Under the pieces are notes generated by a model. The model searched no databases, was not told the DNA's origin, and saw only the letters and a list, made by a program, of their open reading frames with translations. DNA of 64,000 nt from Deinococcus hopiensis KR-140 (GTDB lineage Bacteria > Deinococcota > Deinococci > Deinococcales > Deinococcaceae), in contig CALPYF020000015.1 of NCBI GenBank assembly GCA_943327755.2, positions 1-64,000 of the forward strand, read 5' to 3'. This document shows, one piece after another, positions 52,390 to 61,706 of this stretch; position 1 is the stretch's first letter; each line of letters starts with the position of its first letter. A program made the translations under genes and the position numbers.

Positions 52390-52736
52390 AAGGGGACCTC
52401 CTCGGGGGTCAGGGGGTGGAAGCTGGCCTCGTCACCGTCGATGCCCAGCAGGAAGTCTCGGTAGCCCCGCCCGGACTCGCCGCGCAGGATCAGGCCCAGC
52501 GACATCAGACCGTCCAGGACCGCCTCGGCGCGCTCCAGCAGCTCCGGGTCGGGATCCTCGGCGAGTTGCCGCGCGAGGCGGGCGTCCTCGTCGAACAGCG
52601 GCCGGTACGGGTCGAAGGCGGGCGAGGCGACGAAGGTGCCCGCCACGGCGAACATCTCAGTGGCGGTGACGGTCAGGGTGCCGAGCACCTCGCCGGTCGT
52701 GGGGCGTTCCAGGGTGTAGCGGCTGCCGATCTTCAT
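52386..52736 (-). CDS. Hypothetical protein of the acyl-CoA operon (116 aa)
   Basis: A 116-residue soluble protein that I do not recognise. The N-terminus ('IGSRYTLERPTTGEVLGTLTVTATE') suggests beta strands. The middle is acidic and helical ('DEDARLARQLAEDPDPELLER'), and a Gly-rich turn 'LRGESGRGYRDFLLG' follows. It has no signal or membrane helix. It is coupled on both sides by ATGA overlaps, between a thioesterase and the dehydrogenase, so it is surely translated. An analogous small unknown (LvaB) is needed by the kinase of the Pseudomonas levulinate pathway, but no sequence similarity to it is claimed. Confidence 0.8.
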   Translation of the reverse strand: MKIGSRYTLERPTTGEVLGTLTVTATEMFAVAGTFVASPAFDPYRPLFDEDARLARQLAEDPDPELLERAEAVLDGLMSLGLILRGESGRGYRDFLLGIDGDEASFHPLTPEEVPL

Positions 52737-53155
52737 GGCACGTCCGCGCGGGCGATGGTGCCCAGTGCCGTGGCGACGAGTTTCTCTTGACCGTCCTGCG
52801 CGGCGTAGAGGTCGCAGCGGGTCACGGCCTGCCGTTTCCCGGCGCTGAGCACCGTGCCGCGCCCGATCAGGGTGTCGCCCTGCGCGGGCCGCAGGAAGTT
52901 GATCTTGAATTCACTGGTGAGGACGCTCGGCCCCAGTGCGGCGGCCCCCATGAACGTCAGAGTGATGTCCGCCAGCGTCGCCTGGAGGCCCCCGTGCGCG
53001 AAGCCGTGATGCTGCGTCAGGTCGGGCCGCAGGGCGAGGTGCACCTCGACCCCGTCAGGGGTGAAGCGGGTCGCACGCGCGCCCACGAGGGTGCTGAATG
53101 GCTGGGCGTCCAGCACGTTCTGGGCCATGGCGAGCATGTCAGGCGGGGCGGTCAT
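52733..53155 (-). CDS. Hotdog-fold thioesterase (PaaI-like)
   Basis: A 140-residue hotdog protein. 'HHGFAHGGLQATLADITLTFMG' carries the HGG motif and the catalytic acid of PaaI-type acyl-CoA thioesterases. 'SVLTSEFKINFLRPAQGDTLIG' is the family-typical central strand pair. It would hydrolyse acyl-CoA esters formed in the pathway, releasing CoA. Start ATG 53155 and stop both overlap neighbours by 4 nt. Confidence 0.87.
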   Translation of the reverse strand: MTAPPDMLAMAQNVLDAQPFSTLVGARATRFTPDGVEVHLALRPDLTQHHGFAHGGLQATLADITLTFMGAAALGPSVLTSEFKINFLRPAQGDTLIGRGTVLSAGKRQAVTRCDLYAAQDGQEKLVATALGTIARADVP

Positions 53156-53643
53156 GGGGTCTCCGGGGGCAGGTCGTACACGGTGACGGGCACGCCGTGT
53201 GTGGCCAGTTCCTGGTCGATGATCGGTTCGATGACGGCCCAGTCTCCGCCCGCCACGCCCGCACCGATGCGGGGCATGTGGACGCTGGCCTGGGTGCGCT
53301 GCGCCTCGGCGCGGACACGGCTCAGGCCGGCGCGGATGGCCTCGTAGCGCACGGGCGGCGCGGCGGTGGGGCGGGTCTTGCGGGCGATGTCGTGCTGCCC
53401 GATCAGGTTGGCGACCGTCAGTTCGTCCCGGACCGGCACGAACTGCACCTCGCCCAGCGCGTACGGCTGATCCGTTTCTCCGGCTGCCCAGGCCTTGAAG
53501 GCCCGCTCGGGTTCCGGATGGCGCTTCGACAGGGCCAGCACGAAGCCACGCCCCCACGCCCCGATGTCGTTGCAGACGTGGACGAGGAGTTTCGGGCCGT
53601 CCCCGTGCGGGTCGGTGGCGTCACCGGTGACGTACTGGATCAC
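53152..53643 (-). CDS. Macrodomain (ADP-ribose-binding) protein
   Basis: A single macrodomain of 163 residues. 'VTGDATDPHGDGPKLLVHVCND' leads to the ligand loop 'CNDIGAWGRGFVLALSKRHPEP'; 'VANLIGQHDI' and 'VHMPRIGAGVAGGDW' supply the second ADP-ribose loop. The type resembles the Poa1/ALC1-like branch that binds or hydrolyses ADP-ribose derivatives. It starts with GTG overlapping the MaoC stop (GTGA) and overlaps the thioesterase start. Its placement in a lipid-degradation operon is unusual. Possible roles are removal of acyl- or phospho-ADP-ribose made from NAD, or control of the operon's enzymes. Confidence 0.88.
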   Translation of the reverse strand: MIQYVTGDATDPHGDGPKLLVHVCNDIGAWGRGFVLALSKRHPEPERAFKAWAAGETDQPYALGEVQFVPVRDELTVANLIGQHDIARKTRPTAAPPVRYEAIRAGLSRVRAEAQRTQASVHMPRIGAGVAGGDWAVIEPIIDQELATHGVPVTVYDLPPETP

Positions 53644-54103
53644 AGGTAGACCCGGTAGACGCTCTCGGCGGTGCAGGCGGGTCTGTCCGAGCCGTCGATC
53701 TCGATGGTGTTGGCGACCGTGATCTGCACGAAGCCCTGGCCCGGCTCTGCGGACTGGAGCACGGCGCGGTTGCGCAGGCGCGCGCCGGCGCGGACGGGCG
53801 CGATGAAGCGCACGCGGTTCAGGCCGTAGTTCACGGTCATCCGCGCGCCTTCGATGTGGGGGCTGCCGCCGAGAGTCATGAACTCCCCGGCGAGCAGCGA
53901 GAGGGTCAGGAAGCCGTGCGCGATGGTGCCGCCGAAGGGGCCCTGCGCAGCCCGTTCCGGGTCGACGTGGATGAACTGGTGGTCGCCCGTGGCGTCCGCG
54001 AAGGCCTGGATGCGGTCCTGGGTGACCTCCACCCAGTCGGACAGCGCGACTTGCTGCCCGACCTTCCCGGCCAGTTCGTCGGGGCGCAGACCGGCGGGCG
54101 CGA

Positions 54104-54107
<4 letters not shown>
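53640..54107 (-). CDS. MaoC-type enoyl-CoA hydratase
   Basis: A 155-residue hotdog hydratase that adds water to 2-enoyl-CoA, normally giving (R)-3-hydroxyacyl-CoA. The catalytic motif 'FADATGDHQFIHVDPERA' (Asp and His) and 'GGTIAHGFLTLSLL' are typical, and 'YGLNRVRFIAPVRAG' follows. The length fits the single-domain PhaJ-like type. ATG 54107 is chosen because it overlaps the stop of SDR3 (ATGA). The (R)-specific hydratase next to an SDR suggests sequential hydration and oxidation. Confidence 0.92.
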
Positions 54108-54880
<773 letters not shown>

Positions 54881-54930
54881 GCGGGGTGAACCTCCGGGTG
54901 AGGGGACGTGCGGGGGGCGTTGAGGCTTCC

Positions 54931-54960
54931 AGCATAGGCAGAAATGTACGTGAACGTCAA
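54931..54960 (-). promoter_or_regulatory. Promoter of the acyl-CoA operon with overlapping palindrome
   Basis: On the minus strand TTGACG (54960-54955) and TATGCT (54936-54931) are separated by 18 nt, 50 nt before the SDR3 ATG. The -35 region overlaps an imperfect palindrome, GACGTTCACGTAC, of the size bound by TetR- or FadR-type repressors. No regulator gene is adjacent. Confidence 0.55.
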
Positions 54961-54997
54961 TTTTGAACGCGGACGGACGCTGCGGGCGGGGACGGGG

Positions 54998-55744
54998 TCA
55001 GGGCCGCCAGTCCAGCGTCGCCTCACGCGCGGCCCGCAGGCCCGCCACATCCAGTTCCGCCCGCAGGCGGGAGCGTCCCGCTGGGAGGCCGTCCAGCACA
55101 GGTAGAAACGGCTCGGCGCGCCGGACCTCGCCCGGCCACAGGATGACTGTCGGGCTGCCCGCGCACGCCTCATTGCCGCGCAGGACCGTCACGTCCCGTC
55201 CCCGCGCGTCCAGCACCCGCAACCGGACCACGAAGCAGTCCCAGTCCACCCGCACCGGCCAGCGTCCGGTATTCACCACCCGCACGTCGGCCGCCAGCGC
55301 CCCCCGCGCCGGGGAGGTGGGCCGCACGAAGACGCTCAGGCGCGAGTCCCGGGATACCTCCCCGGCCGTGACCGTGGTCCCGTGCGGGCCGACCGCCGGT
55401 GACCCGGGCACGACCACCACCCGGTTCAGGAGCAGATCGACACGGCCCTGGGCTCCCAGTTGCCGCTGCGCTTCCCGAAGCTGCGCCCGCGTGAACCACG
55501 CCGACCTGACCTGCACCGCGCCGGATCGCGCCGCCTCGCGGGCCTCTCCACCCAGGGACCCCGGCGGTGGGGGAGAGACCGGCCCCACTGTCAGGAGGGT
55601 GAGTCGCGGTTGCCCGGCCACGACATCCACCAGCGCCCCCGCGAAGCCCGGGAAGGGCGACCCGGCCGGCAGGTGCTGGGGCCACCCACCGGCCCGCGTG
55701 GCGCCGAAGGTGAGGAGGATCAGCGCCAGTCCCTGTTTCACCAT
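54998..55744 (-). CDS. Secreted hypothetical protein (248 aa)
   Basis: A 248-residue protein with an N-terminal signal peptide ('GLALILLTFGATRAGGW'). The mature part is beta-rich with no family recognised. A stretch 'RVDLLLNRVVVVPG' and an immunoglobulin-like second half ('LAADVRVVNTGRWPVRVDWDCFVVRLRVLDARG', region about residues 150-185) suggest a DUF-type beta sandwich. Two cysteines, in the latter half, could form a disulphide. It lies 45 nt downstream of cydB and may be read through from the cyd operon, although no functional link is evident. Confidence 0.7.
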   Translation of the reverse strand: MVKQGLALILLTFGATRAGGWPQHLPAGSPFPGFAGALVDVVAGQPRLTLLTVGPVSPPPPGSLGGEAREAARSGAVQVRSAWFTRAQLREAQRQLGAQGRVDLLLNRVVVVPGSPAVGPHGTTVTAGEVSRDSRLSVFVRPTSPARGALAADVRVVNTGRWPVRVDWDCFVVRLRVLDARGRDVTVLRGNEACAGSPTVILWPGEVRRAEPFLPVLDGLPAGRSRLRAELDVAGLRAAREATLDWRP

Positions 55745-55789
55745 GAGTGCAGCTTGACACGGGCCGCCCGCGCGGCGCCGGAGTCCGGT

Positions 55790-56824
55790 TCAGTCGTGTC
55801 CGCCGGGGATCTTCTCGTCCTGCGCGCGGATGCGCTGGCGGAACACGTAGAAGTTCCACGCCTGGTAGCCGATGATCAGCGGCAGGAACGCCGCGCCCAC
55901 CCAGGTTAGCAGCCGCAGCGTGTACGGTTCGGACGCCGCGTTCTGCACGGTGAGGTTGTACGCGTCGCCTAGGGTGCTGGGCAGCACGTTCGGGTAGAGG
56001 CTGCCGAAGATGGTCGCGGTGGAGAAGACGATGGTGAGGCCGGTGGCGGCGAAGGCCAGCGCGTCGCGTTTGAGGGTAAGGGCCAGCCAGATCAGGCCGA
56101 GGTTCACGGCGGCCGCGAGGGGGAACAGCCACTCCTGGAGGCCGAAGGTGCCGAACAGCCCGGTGCGGATGAAGCCCTGGTACACGAAGGCCAGCACCAG
56201 CGCGGAGGCGACGGCGCCCCAGATCAGCGCGGCGCGGCGGGCGCGGCCGTGCAGGACGTCGTTGTCGTCGAGGCGCAGCAGCAGGTACGTCGCGCCGTGC
56301 AGGATGAACAGGCTCAGGGTGGCCAGCCCGCCCAGCACGCTGAAGGTGTTCACGGAGTACAGCAGGCTGCCGTCGAAGCGGCCGCTGGCGTCGATGGGCA
56401 GCCCGCGCACCATGTTCGCCATGATCGCGCCCCACAGGAAGGCGGGCAGGAGGTTGGTGACGAAGCTGGTCACGTCCCAGAAGGTGCGCCAGCGGCGGTG
56501 GTTGATCTCCGCGCGGTACTCGAAGGCCACGCCGCGCCCGATGAGGGCCAGCAGGATCAGCGCGAACTCGGGGTACAGGGCGGTCATCAGCGTGCCGTAC
56601 CAGTGGGGGAACGCCGCGAAGATCACCCCGGCGGCCAGGATCACCCAGACCTCGTTCGCGGCCCAGAACGGGCCGACGGTGCGGATCATGGCGCGCCGCT
56701 CGGCCTCGGTGCGGGCCAGGAAGGGTTGCAGGGCGCCCACGCCGAAGTCGAAGCCGTCCAGGAAGAAGTAGATCGCGAAGATCGCGGCCGTCAGGATGAA
56801 CCACAGGGTGGGAAGGTCGGTCAT
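55790..56824 (-). CDS. cydB: Cytochrome bd oxidase subunit II
   Basis: A 344-residue integral membrane subunit with about eight to nine helices. 'YFFLDGFDFGVGAL' at the N-terminus, 'GPFWAANEVWVILAAGVIFAAFP' (near residues 51-73) and 'GRGVAFEYR' are highly conserved in CydB. With CydA it reduces oxygen to water using quinol at high affinity, without pumping protons. Its ATG overlaps the cydA stop (ATGA). It is the last cyd gene on the minus strand. Confidence 0.95.
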   Translation of the reverse strand: MTDLPTLWFILTAAIFAIYFFLDGFDFGVGALQPFLARTEAERRAMIRTVGPFWAANEVWVILAAGVIFAAFPHWYGTLMTALYPEFALILLALIGRGVAFEYRAEINHRRWRTFWDVTSFVTNLLPAFLWGAIMANMVRGLPIDASGRFDGSLLYSVNTFSVLGGLATLSLFILHGATYLLLRLDDNDVLHGRARRAALIWGAVASALVLAFVYQGFIRTGLFGTFGLQEWLFPLAAAVNLGLIWLALTLKRDALAFAATGLTIVFSTATIFGSLYPNVLPSTLGDAYNLTVQNAASEPYTLRLLTWVGAAFLPLIIGYQAWNFYVFRQRIRAQDEKIPGGHD

Positions 56825-58236
56825 GCGCGCGCTCCTTCGGGGACGTAGTCGGGGGCGGGCACCGAGGGCGTCTCGACGTCCGGTTCATGCATCCCGGCGC
56901 GGGCGGTGCGGGTCAGCAGGAACACGTCCAGCCCGATCAGCGTCAGGTACACCACCCAGAACGCCGCCAGCGACAGCAGCACCCACAGCGGGTTGAGCTG
57001 ACTCACGGCGTCCCCGGTGCGCAGCAGGCCCTGCACGATCCACGGCTGGCGCCCCATCTCGGTCGCGATCCACCCGCTGAAGTTCGCCAGATGCGGGGCG
57101 AGCGGCATCGCCAGCAGCAGCGGGTACAGCCGCCCCGGGTCGTCCAGTTTGCCCTGCCGCCAGCGCCACACGTACACCAGGGTCACGAGCAGCATCAGGA
57201 AGCCCAGGCCGACCATCACGCGGAACGACCAGTACACCGGCCACACCCACGGCGTGTAGTTCCCCGGGCCGTACTTCGCCTCGTACTCCTTCTGAAGGTC
57301 GTTGATGCCTTTGGCCTTCTCGGTGAAGTTGTTGAAGGCCAGGAACGACCCGACGTACGGCACGCTGAGTTCGAAGCGGTTCTCGCGCGCGGCGTTGCTG
57401 GGCAGGGCCACGAGGCTCTCGGGCATCTGGTTGCCGTCCGGCGTGTCCCACAGGGCGCTGAACGTGGCGTACTTCATGGGTTGGTCGCGCACGGCGCTCT
57501 GGCCCTGCTCGTGTCCGGCGAGGATCACGCCGCCCGAACCGATCAGCGCGGTGATCAAGGCTACGCGGAAACTGACGCGGAACGCCTCGACGTTCGCGCG
57601 GCGGCGCAGGTGGTAGGCGCTGACGGCCAGCACGAAGAACGCGGCGACGGTCAGGCTGCCCGCCCAGATGTGCGCGAACCATTCCAGGCCCTTGGGGTTG
57701 GTGACGATCGCCCAGGCGTCGGTCATGACGGCGCGGCCGTTTTTGAGCTCGAAGCCGACGGGGTGCTGCATCCAGGCGTTGGCGATGATGATCCAGAAGG
57801 CGCTGATGGTCGTTCCGGCGGCGACGATCCAGATGCTCGCGAGGCTCGCCCAGGCGGGGAGGCGGTCCTTGCCGAACCACCACAGGCCCAGGAAGGTGCT
57901 CTCGAGGAAGAAGGCCATCAGGACTTCCAGGGCCAGGGGTACGCCGAAGATGTTCCCGACGAAGTTCGAGAAGCCCTGCCAGTTCATGCCGAACTGGAAT
58001 TCCTGCACGATGCCGGTGACGACGCCGACGGCGAAGTTGATGAAGAAGAGGTGCCCGAAGAAGCGGGTGAGGTTCTCCAGTTTCGGGTCGCCGCTGCGGT
58101 ACGCCAACGTCTGCAGCACGGCGATGATCAGGGCGAAGCCGACGGTGAAGGGGACGAAGAAGTAGTGGAAGATGCTGGTGGTGGCGAACTGGAAGCGGGA
58201 CAGGTCGAGGGTGGAGAAGCCCAGGATCTCGTTCAT
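56821..58236 (-). CDS. cydA: Cytochrome bd oxidase subunit I
   Basis: A 471-residue haem-bearing subunit. The N-terminal 'SRFQFATTSIFHYFFVPFTVG' region (about residues 13-33) holds the haem b595-ligand His24. 'EFQFGMNWQGFSNFVGNIFG', 'FKVLM-like' quinol segments and 'GWIATEMGRQPWIVQGLLRT' are classical. The Q-loop is of the short type. The catalytic site reduces O2 and also resists nitric oxide and peroxide. Its ATG overlaps the cydC stop. Confidence 0.95.
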   Translation of the reverse strand: MNEILGFSTLDLSRFQFATTSIFHYFFVPFTVGFALIIAVLQTLAYRSGDPKLENLTRFFGHLFFINFAVGVVTGIVQEFQFGMNWQGFSNFVGNIFGVPLALEVLMAFFLESTFLGLWWFGKDRLPAWASLASIWIVAAGTTISAFWIIIANAWMQHPVGFELKNGRAVMTDAWAIVTNPKGLEWFAHIWAGSLTVAAFFVLAVSAYHLRRRANVEAFRVSFRVALITALIGSGGVILAGHEQGQSAVRDQPMKYATFSALWDTPDGNQMPESLVALPSNAARENRFELSVPYVGSFLAFNNFTEKAKGINDLQKEYEAKYGPGNYTPWVWPVYWSFRVMVGLGFLMLLVTLVYVWRWRQGKLDDPGRLYPLLLAMPLAPHLANFSGWIATEMGRQPWIVQGLLRTGDAVSQLNPLWVLLSLAAFWVVYLTLIGLDVFLLTRTARAGMHEPDVETPSVPAPDYVPEGARA

Positions 58237-59867
58237 ATGACCTTCTTTCGGGTGGCGGGCAGCGGGTGGAGGTGGCCGTCCTGAAGCCGGTAGACCTGAT
58301 CAGCCAGGATCAGCGGCGCGGGCCGGTGCGTGACGAGCAGCAGGGTCCGCCCGGCGCACTCGCGGCCCAGGACGCGCAGCACGCGGGCCTCGGTGTCCGG
58401 GTCGAGGTGCGCGGTGGGTTCGTCGAGCAGCAGCACGTCCGAGCGTTTCAGTAGCGCGCGGGCCAGACTCACGCGGGCGCGCTGCCCGCCGGACAGGCGC
58501 GTGCCGCCCTCGCCGACCCAGGTGTCCAGCGGCAGGTCCGCCAGCCCCAGGTCGTCCAGCAGGGTCCGCAGCCGCTCGGGGGGCGCGTGCGGGTCGCCCA
58601 GGCGCAGGTTCTCCTCGACGGTGCCGTCCAGCAGCGGCGCGTCCTGCTCGTGCAGGGCTATGCGGGCGCGCAGGTCCGCCAGGGCCAGGGCGCGCAGGTC
58701 CGTCCCGCCCAGCGTCACCCGCCCGGCGGTGGGGTCGAGGTCGCGGCTGATCAGGCCCAGCAGGGTGCTCTTGCCCGCGCCGCTGGGGCCGGTGACGCCC
58801 ACCCGCGCGCCCGGCGGGAGGGGCAGGGTCACGCCGCGCAGCAGGTCGCGCCCGCCGCGCGTGAGCCCCACGCCGTCCAGGGTCAGGGGCAGGGGTCCGG
58901 GCGGCAGGGGAGAGGATGCCACCGGGTCGGTCACGGCGGGCCGCACGGCCGCCAGCGCCTCGTCCCGCTCCTGCGCCGCCTTGGCCGCCGCGTGCGCGCC
59001 GGGCACCAGTGCGAGCGGGGTCAGCGCGTCGAAACTCGCGGCAGCCAGCAGCACGACCGCCGCCAGCCACGCGCCGCCCAGCGCGCCCGCCTCGACCAGG
59101 GTCAGGCCGCGCGTGAGGACCAGCGTGAAAGTCAGGGCGAACAGCGCCTCGCGGCCCAGCGTCAGGCCGGTCTGGAGGTGACCCTGCGCCTGGGTCACGC
59201 GGCGCAGCTGCCCGTTCAGGGCGTCCAGGCGGGGGGCCCACAGCTGCGCCGCGCCGTCCGCGCTGGCACTCAGCGCGTCGAGCAGCGCCGCGCCGTGCTC
59301 ACGGGCCAGCCTCGCCTCCTCACGGGCCAGTTCCGCCGCCCGCGCGCGGGCCAGCCAGGGCAGCGCCGCCGCCAGCAGCAGCGGGCCCAGCACGCTCAGG
59401 CCCAGCCGGGCGTCCAGGCTCAGCAGCCACCCACCCGCCAGCAGCGCGGCCCCCGCGAAGCCCAGCAGCGGCAGGGTCACGCGCAGCTCCGCGAACTGCC
59501 GCGCGTCCAGGTCCGCGCTGCTGCGCGCGAGCAGGTCGCCGCCCCGTTCACGCGCGAGCAGGTCCCGCCCGAACCGCGAGACGCGGTCGAACAGCGCCGC
59601 CCGCTGCTCCTCCCCGGCCCGCAGGGCGGCGGCGTGCCCGGTCAGGCGTTCGGCGTAGCGCAGGCCCGCGCGGCCCACGCCCAGCCCGCGCACCAGCGTC
59701 ACGAGTAGCGTCAGGCTCAGGAACACCTCGGGCCGCAGCGCCGCGCGGGCGATCAGGCGACCCGAGGCGCCCGCCAGCGCCACACCCGCCAGGGTGGCCG
59801 CGACGCCCAGCAGCGCCGGAAGGAGGAAGGGCCGCCAGCCTCCGGCGCGCCTGACCGGGCGGGTCAT
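58233..59867 (-). CDS. cydC: CydC, ABC transporter subunit for cytochrome bd assembly
   Basis: A 544-residue half-transporter (permease plus ATPase) that pairs with CydD. About six membrane helices occupy residues 10-290. The ATPase domain has Walker A GPSGAGKSTLL, signature LSGGQRARVSLARALL, Walker B LLLDEPTAHLD and 'LLVTHRPAPL'. CydDC moves thiol reductants (glutathione or cysteine in E. coli) and haem-related cargo needed to assemble cytochrome bd. ATG 59867 overlaps the cydD stop as ATGA; the frame is open further upstream only as a shadow of cydD. Confidence 0.92.
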   Translation of the reverse strand: MTRPVRRAGGWRPFLLPALLGVAATLAGVALAGASGRLIARAALRPEVFLSLTLLVTLVRGLGVGRAGLRYAERLTGHAAALRAGEEQRAALFDRVSRFGRDLLARERGGDLLARSSADLDARQFAELRVTLPLLGFAGAALLAGGWLLSLDARLGLSVLGPLLLAAALPWLARARAAELAREEARLAREHGAALLDALSASADGAAQLWAPRLDALNGQLRRVTQAQGHLQTGLTLGREALFALTFTLVLTRGLTLVEAGALGGAWLAAVVLLAAASFDALTPLALVPGAHAAAKAAQERDEALAAVRPAVTDPVASSPLPPGPLPLTLDGVGLTRGGRDLLRGVTLPLPPGARVGVTGPSGAGKSTLLGLISRDLDPTAGRVTLGGTDLRALALADLRARIALHEQDAPLLDGTVEENLRLGDPHAPPERLRTLLDDLGLADLPLDTWVGEGGTRLSGGQRARVSLARALLKRSDVLLLDEPTAHLDPDTEARVLRVLGRECAGRTLLLVTHRPAPLILADQVYRLQDGHLHPLPATRKKVI

Positions 59868-61516
59868 GGGGCCTCCAGGGTCAGGGTGCGCCAGCCGGGC
59901 GGGGGGTCGCGGTGCGTGACGAGCAGCACCGTCCGCCCCCGCGCGGCCCGGCCGATCAGCGCGTGCAGGTCGCGCGCGGTATCCCCGTCCAGGTGGGTGG
60001 TGACCTCGTCGAGGAGCAGCAGGTCCGCGCCGGAGAGCAGCGCGCGGGCCAGGGCCAGCCGGGCCGTCTCCCCGCCGGACAGGCACGTGCCGCCCTCGCC
60101 CAGCGGGGCGTCCAGCGTGCCGGGCAGCGCGGCGATCACACCGTCCAGTCCGACCTCGCGTAGCGCGGTCCACAGCGCCCCGTCGTCCGCGTCGGGCGCG
60201 GCGAGGCGCAGGTTGTCGCGCACGCTGGCCGCCAGCAGGCGCGGGGCCTGGGGGACCAGGGCCACCCGGCGCGCCCAGCGGTCCGCGTTCAGGTCATCCA
60301 GCGGGACGCCGCCCACGGTCACCTGTCCGGTGTGGGCCACGTATTTCCCCAGCGCGTGCAGCAGCGCGCTCTTGCCGACGCCGCTCGGGCCGCGCAGGGC
60401 GACGTGCTCGCCACTGGCGACTGTGCCGGTCAGGGTGGCGGTCACGCCCGGCAGGTCGGCCCGCGCGCCCCGGAAGGTCAGTTCAGGGGCATCCAGCAGC
60501 GCGTCGCGCGTCCCGTCGGGCGCGCCGGGCACCGCGTCCAGGGCCGCCAGATCGCGCGCGAGCGGTTCGGCGTCCAGCGCCGCGTGGCGGTCCGCGCCGA
60601 GCTGCCGCAGCGGTCCGAAGAACTCCGGGACGAGCATCAGCGCCGCCAGCGTGGGGGCCAGGGTGGCCTCGCCCCCGAAGAGCCGCACGCCGATCCACAC
60701 GGCCACCAGCGCGGTGGCGAGGGTCGCGGCGAACTCCATGACGAAGCCCGACAGGAACGCCACGCGCAGCACCCGCAGGGTCGCCTCGCGGTGTGCGCCC
60801 GCCGAGCGGACGAGCACGTCCCGGTAGGTGGGCACCGCCCCAAAGGCGTGCAGGGTCGGCAGGTGCCGCGTCAGGGTCAGCAGCCGCCCCGCGAGCCGGG
60901 TGTGCCGCGTCCACTGCGCCTGCGTGGCGGCGTGCGTGGCGAGCCCCACGAGGTACAGGAACACCACGGTCAGCGGGCCGGTCACGAGCAGCAGCGCGGC
61001 GGTCGCCGGGTCCAGCCACGCCGTGACTCCCAGCGCGACCAGCGCGCAGATCGCCGCGTGCGCCCGGCCCGGCAGGAAGCGCGCGTAGTACGGCGCGAGG
61101 CGCGGCCCCAGTTCACTGCTCAGCGTCACGAGGTCCGCCGCGCGTCGCCCAGAAAGCGCCACCGGACCCAGGGCCAGCAGCCGCGCCGTGAGGCGCCCGC
61201 GCTGCCACGTGGTCGCGTGGGCGGCCAGCCGCGCCGCCAGCGCCTCGCGCGCCGCGCCCGTCAAGGCCCGCACGCCCAGGCCCAGCGCGGCGCCCAGCAC
61301 CTCGCCGATATCCGGCAGCCGGGCCGGCGGCGTGAGCACCCCAGCGATGATCCGCGCGGCCAGCACGAAGGCCAGCGCCGTCCCCAGTGCGCCCAGCAGG
61401 CTCAGCGCGGCGCCCAGCGCCAGGGGGCGGCCCAGGCCGGGCGGGGCGTTCAGGGCGCGCCGCACCGGGTCCGGTGGGCGTGGGCGGGTGCGGTGGGCCA
61501 CAGGTGCAGTGGTCAT
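59864..61516 (-). CDS. cydD: CydD, ABC transporter subunit for cytochrome bd assembly
   Basis: A 550-residue half-transporter, first gene of the cydDCAB operon. The membrane domain spans about residues 25-300. The ATPase domain has Walker A GPSGVGKSALL, signature LSGGETARLALARALL, Walker B LLLLDEVTTHLD (VT in place of the usual PT) and 'LLVTHRDPPP'. It partners CydC. No TANNNT box or strong ribosome-binding site lies directly before the ATG at 61516, so the promoter is not resolved. Confidence 0.92.
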   Translation of the reverse strand: MTTAPVAHRTRPRPPDPVRRALNAPPGLGRPLALGAALSLLGALGTALAFVLAARIIAGVLTPPARLPDIGEVLGAALGLGVRALTGAAREALAARLAAHATTWQRGRLTARLLALGPVALSGRRAADLVTLSSELGPRLAPYYARFLPGRAHAAICALVALGVTAWLDPATAALLLVTGPLTVVFLYLVGLATHAATQAQWTRHTRLAGRLLTLTRHLPTLHAFGAVPTYRDVLVRSAGAHREATLRVLRVAFLSGFVMEFAATLATALVAVWIGVRLFGGEATLAPTLAALMLVPEFFGPLRQLGADRHAALDAEPLARDLAALDAVPGAPDGTRDALLDAPELTFRGARADLPGVTATLTGTVASGEHVALRGPSGVGKSALLHALGKYVAHTGQVTVGGVPLDDLNADRWARRVALVPQAPRLLAASVRDNLRLAAPDADDGALWTALREVGLDGVIAALPGTLDAPLGEGGTCLSGGETARLALARALLSGADLLLLDEVTTHLDGDTARDLHALIGRAARGRTVLLVTHRDPPPGWRTLTLEAP

Positions 61517-61623
61517 GGGTACAGCCTGCGCTGATGGCCGTCCCCGGCGCGAGGGGCGACCGTCCTGAATCTCTTGAGGGTTTGCAGGAGGGACGGGAGC
61601 GGAGAGGAACAGCCCAGACTATT

Positions 61624-61643
61624 GCAATATATCCAAACAGCAG
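61624..61643 (+). repeat. 20-bp direct repeat, copy 1
   Basis: GCAATATATCCAAACAGCAG. It matches copy 2 at 63396-63415 in 19 of 20 positions in the same orientation. The two copies bracket the REC-GGDEF gene. Confidence 0.65.
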
Positions 61644-61694
61644 GTCTAGCTGGATGGGCGGTCATAACAACTGGCGAAGAACCCCTCACCCCCG

Positions 61695-61700
61695 TAAGAT
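61695..61700 (+). promoter_or_regulatory. -10 box (TAAGAT) of the REC-GGDEF gene
   Basis: TANNNT hexamer, 6 nt before the ATG at 61707: a leaderless start. Confidence 0.55.
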
Positions 61701-61706
61701 GCCCCC

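Larger units (their letters stand above)
61517..61706. other. Divergent intergenic region between cydD and the REC-GGDEF gene
   Basis: 190 bp with lower GC around 61600-61680. It holds the first copy of a 20-bp direct repeat and the -10 box of the REC-GGDEF gene. No gene was seen. Confidence 0.45.
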
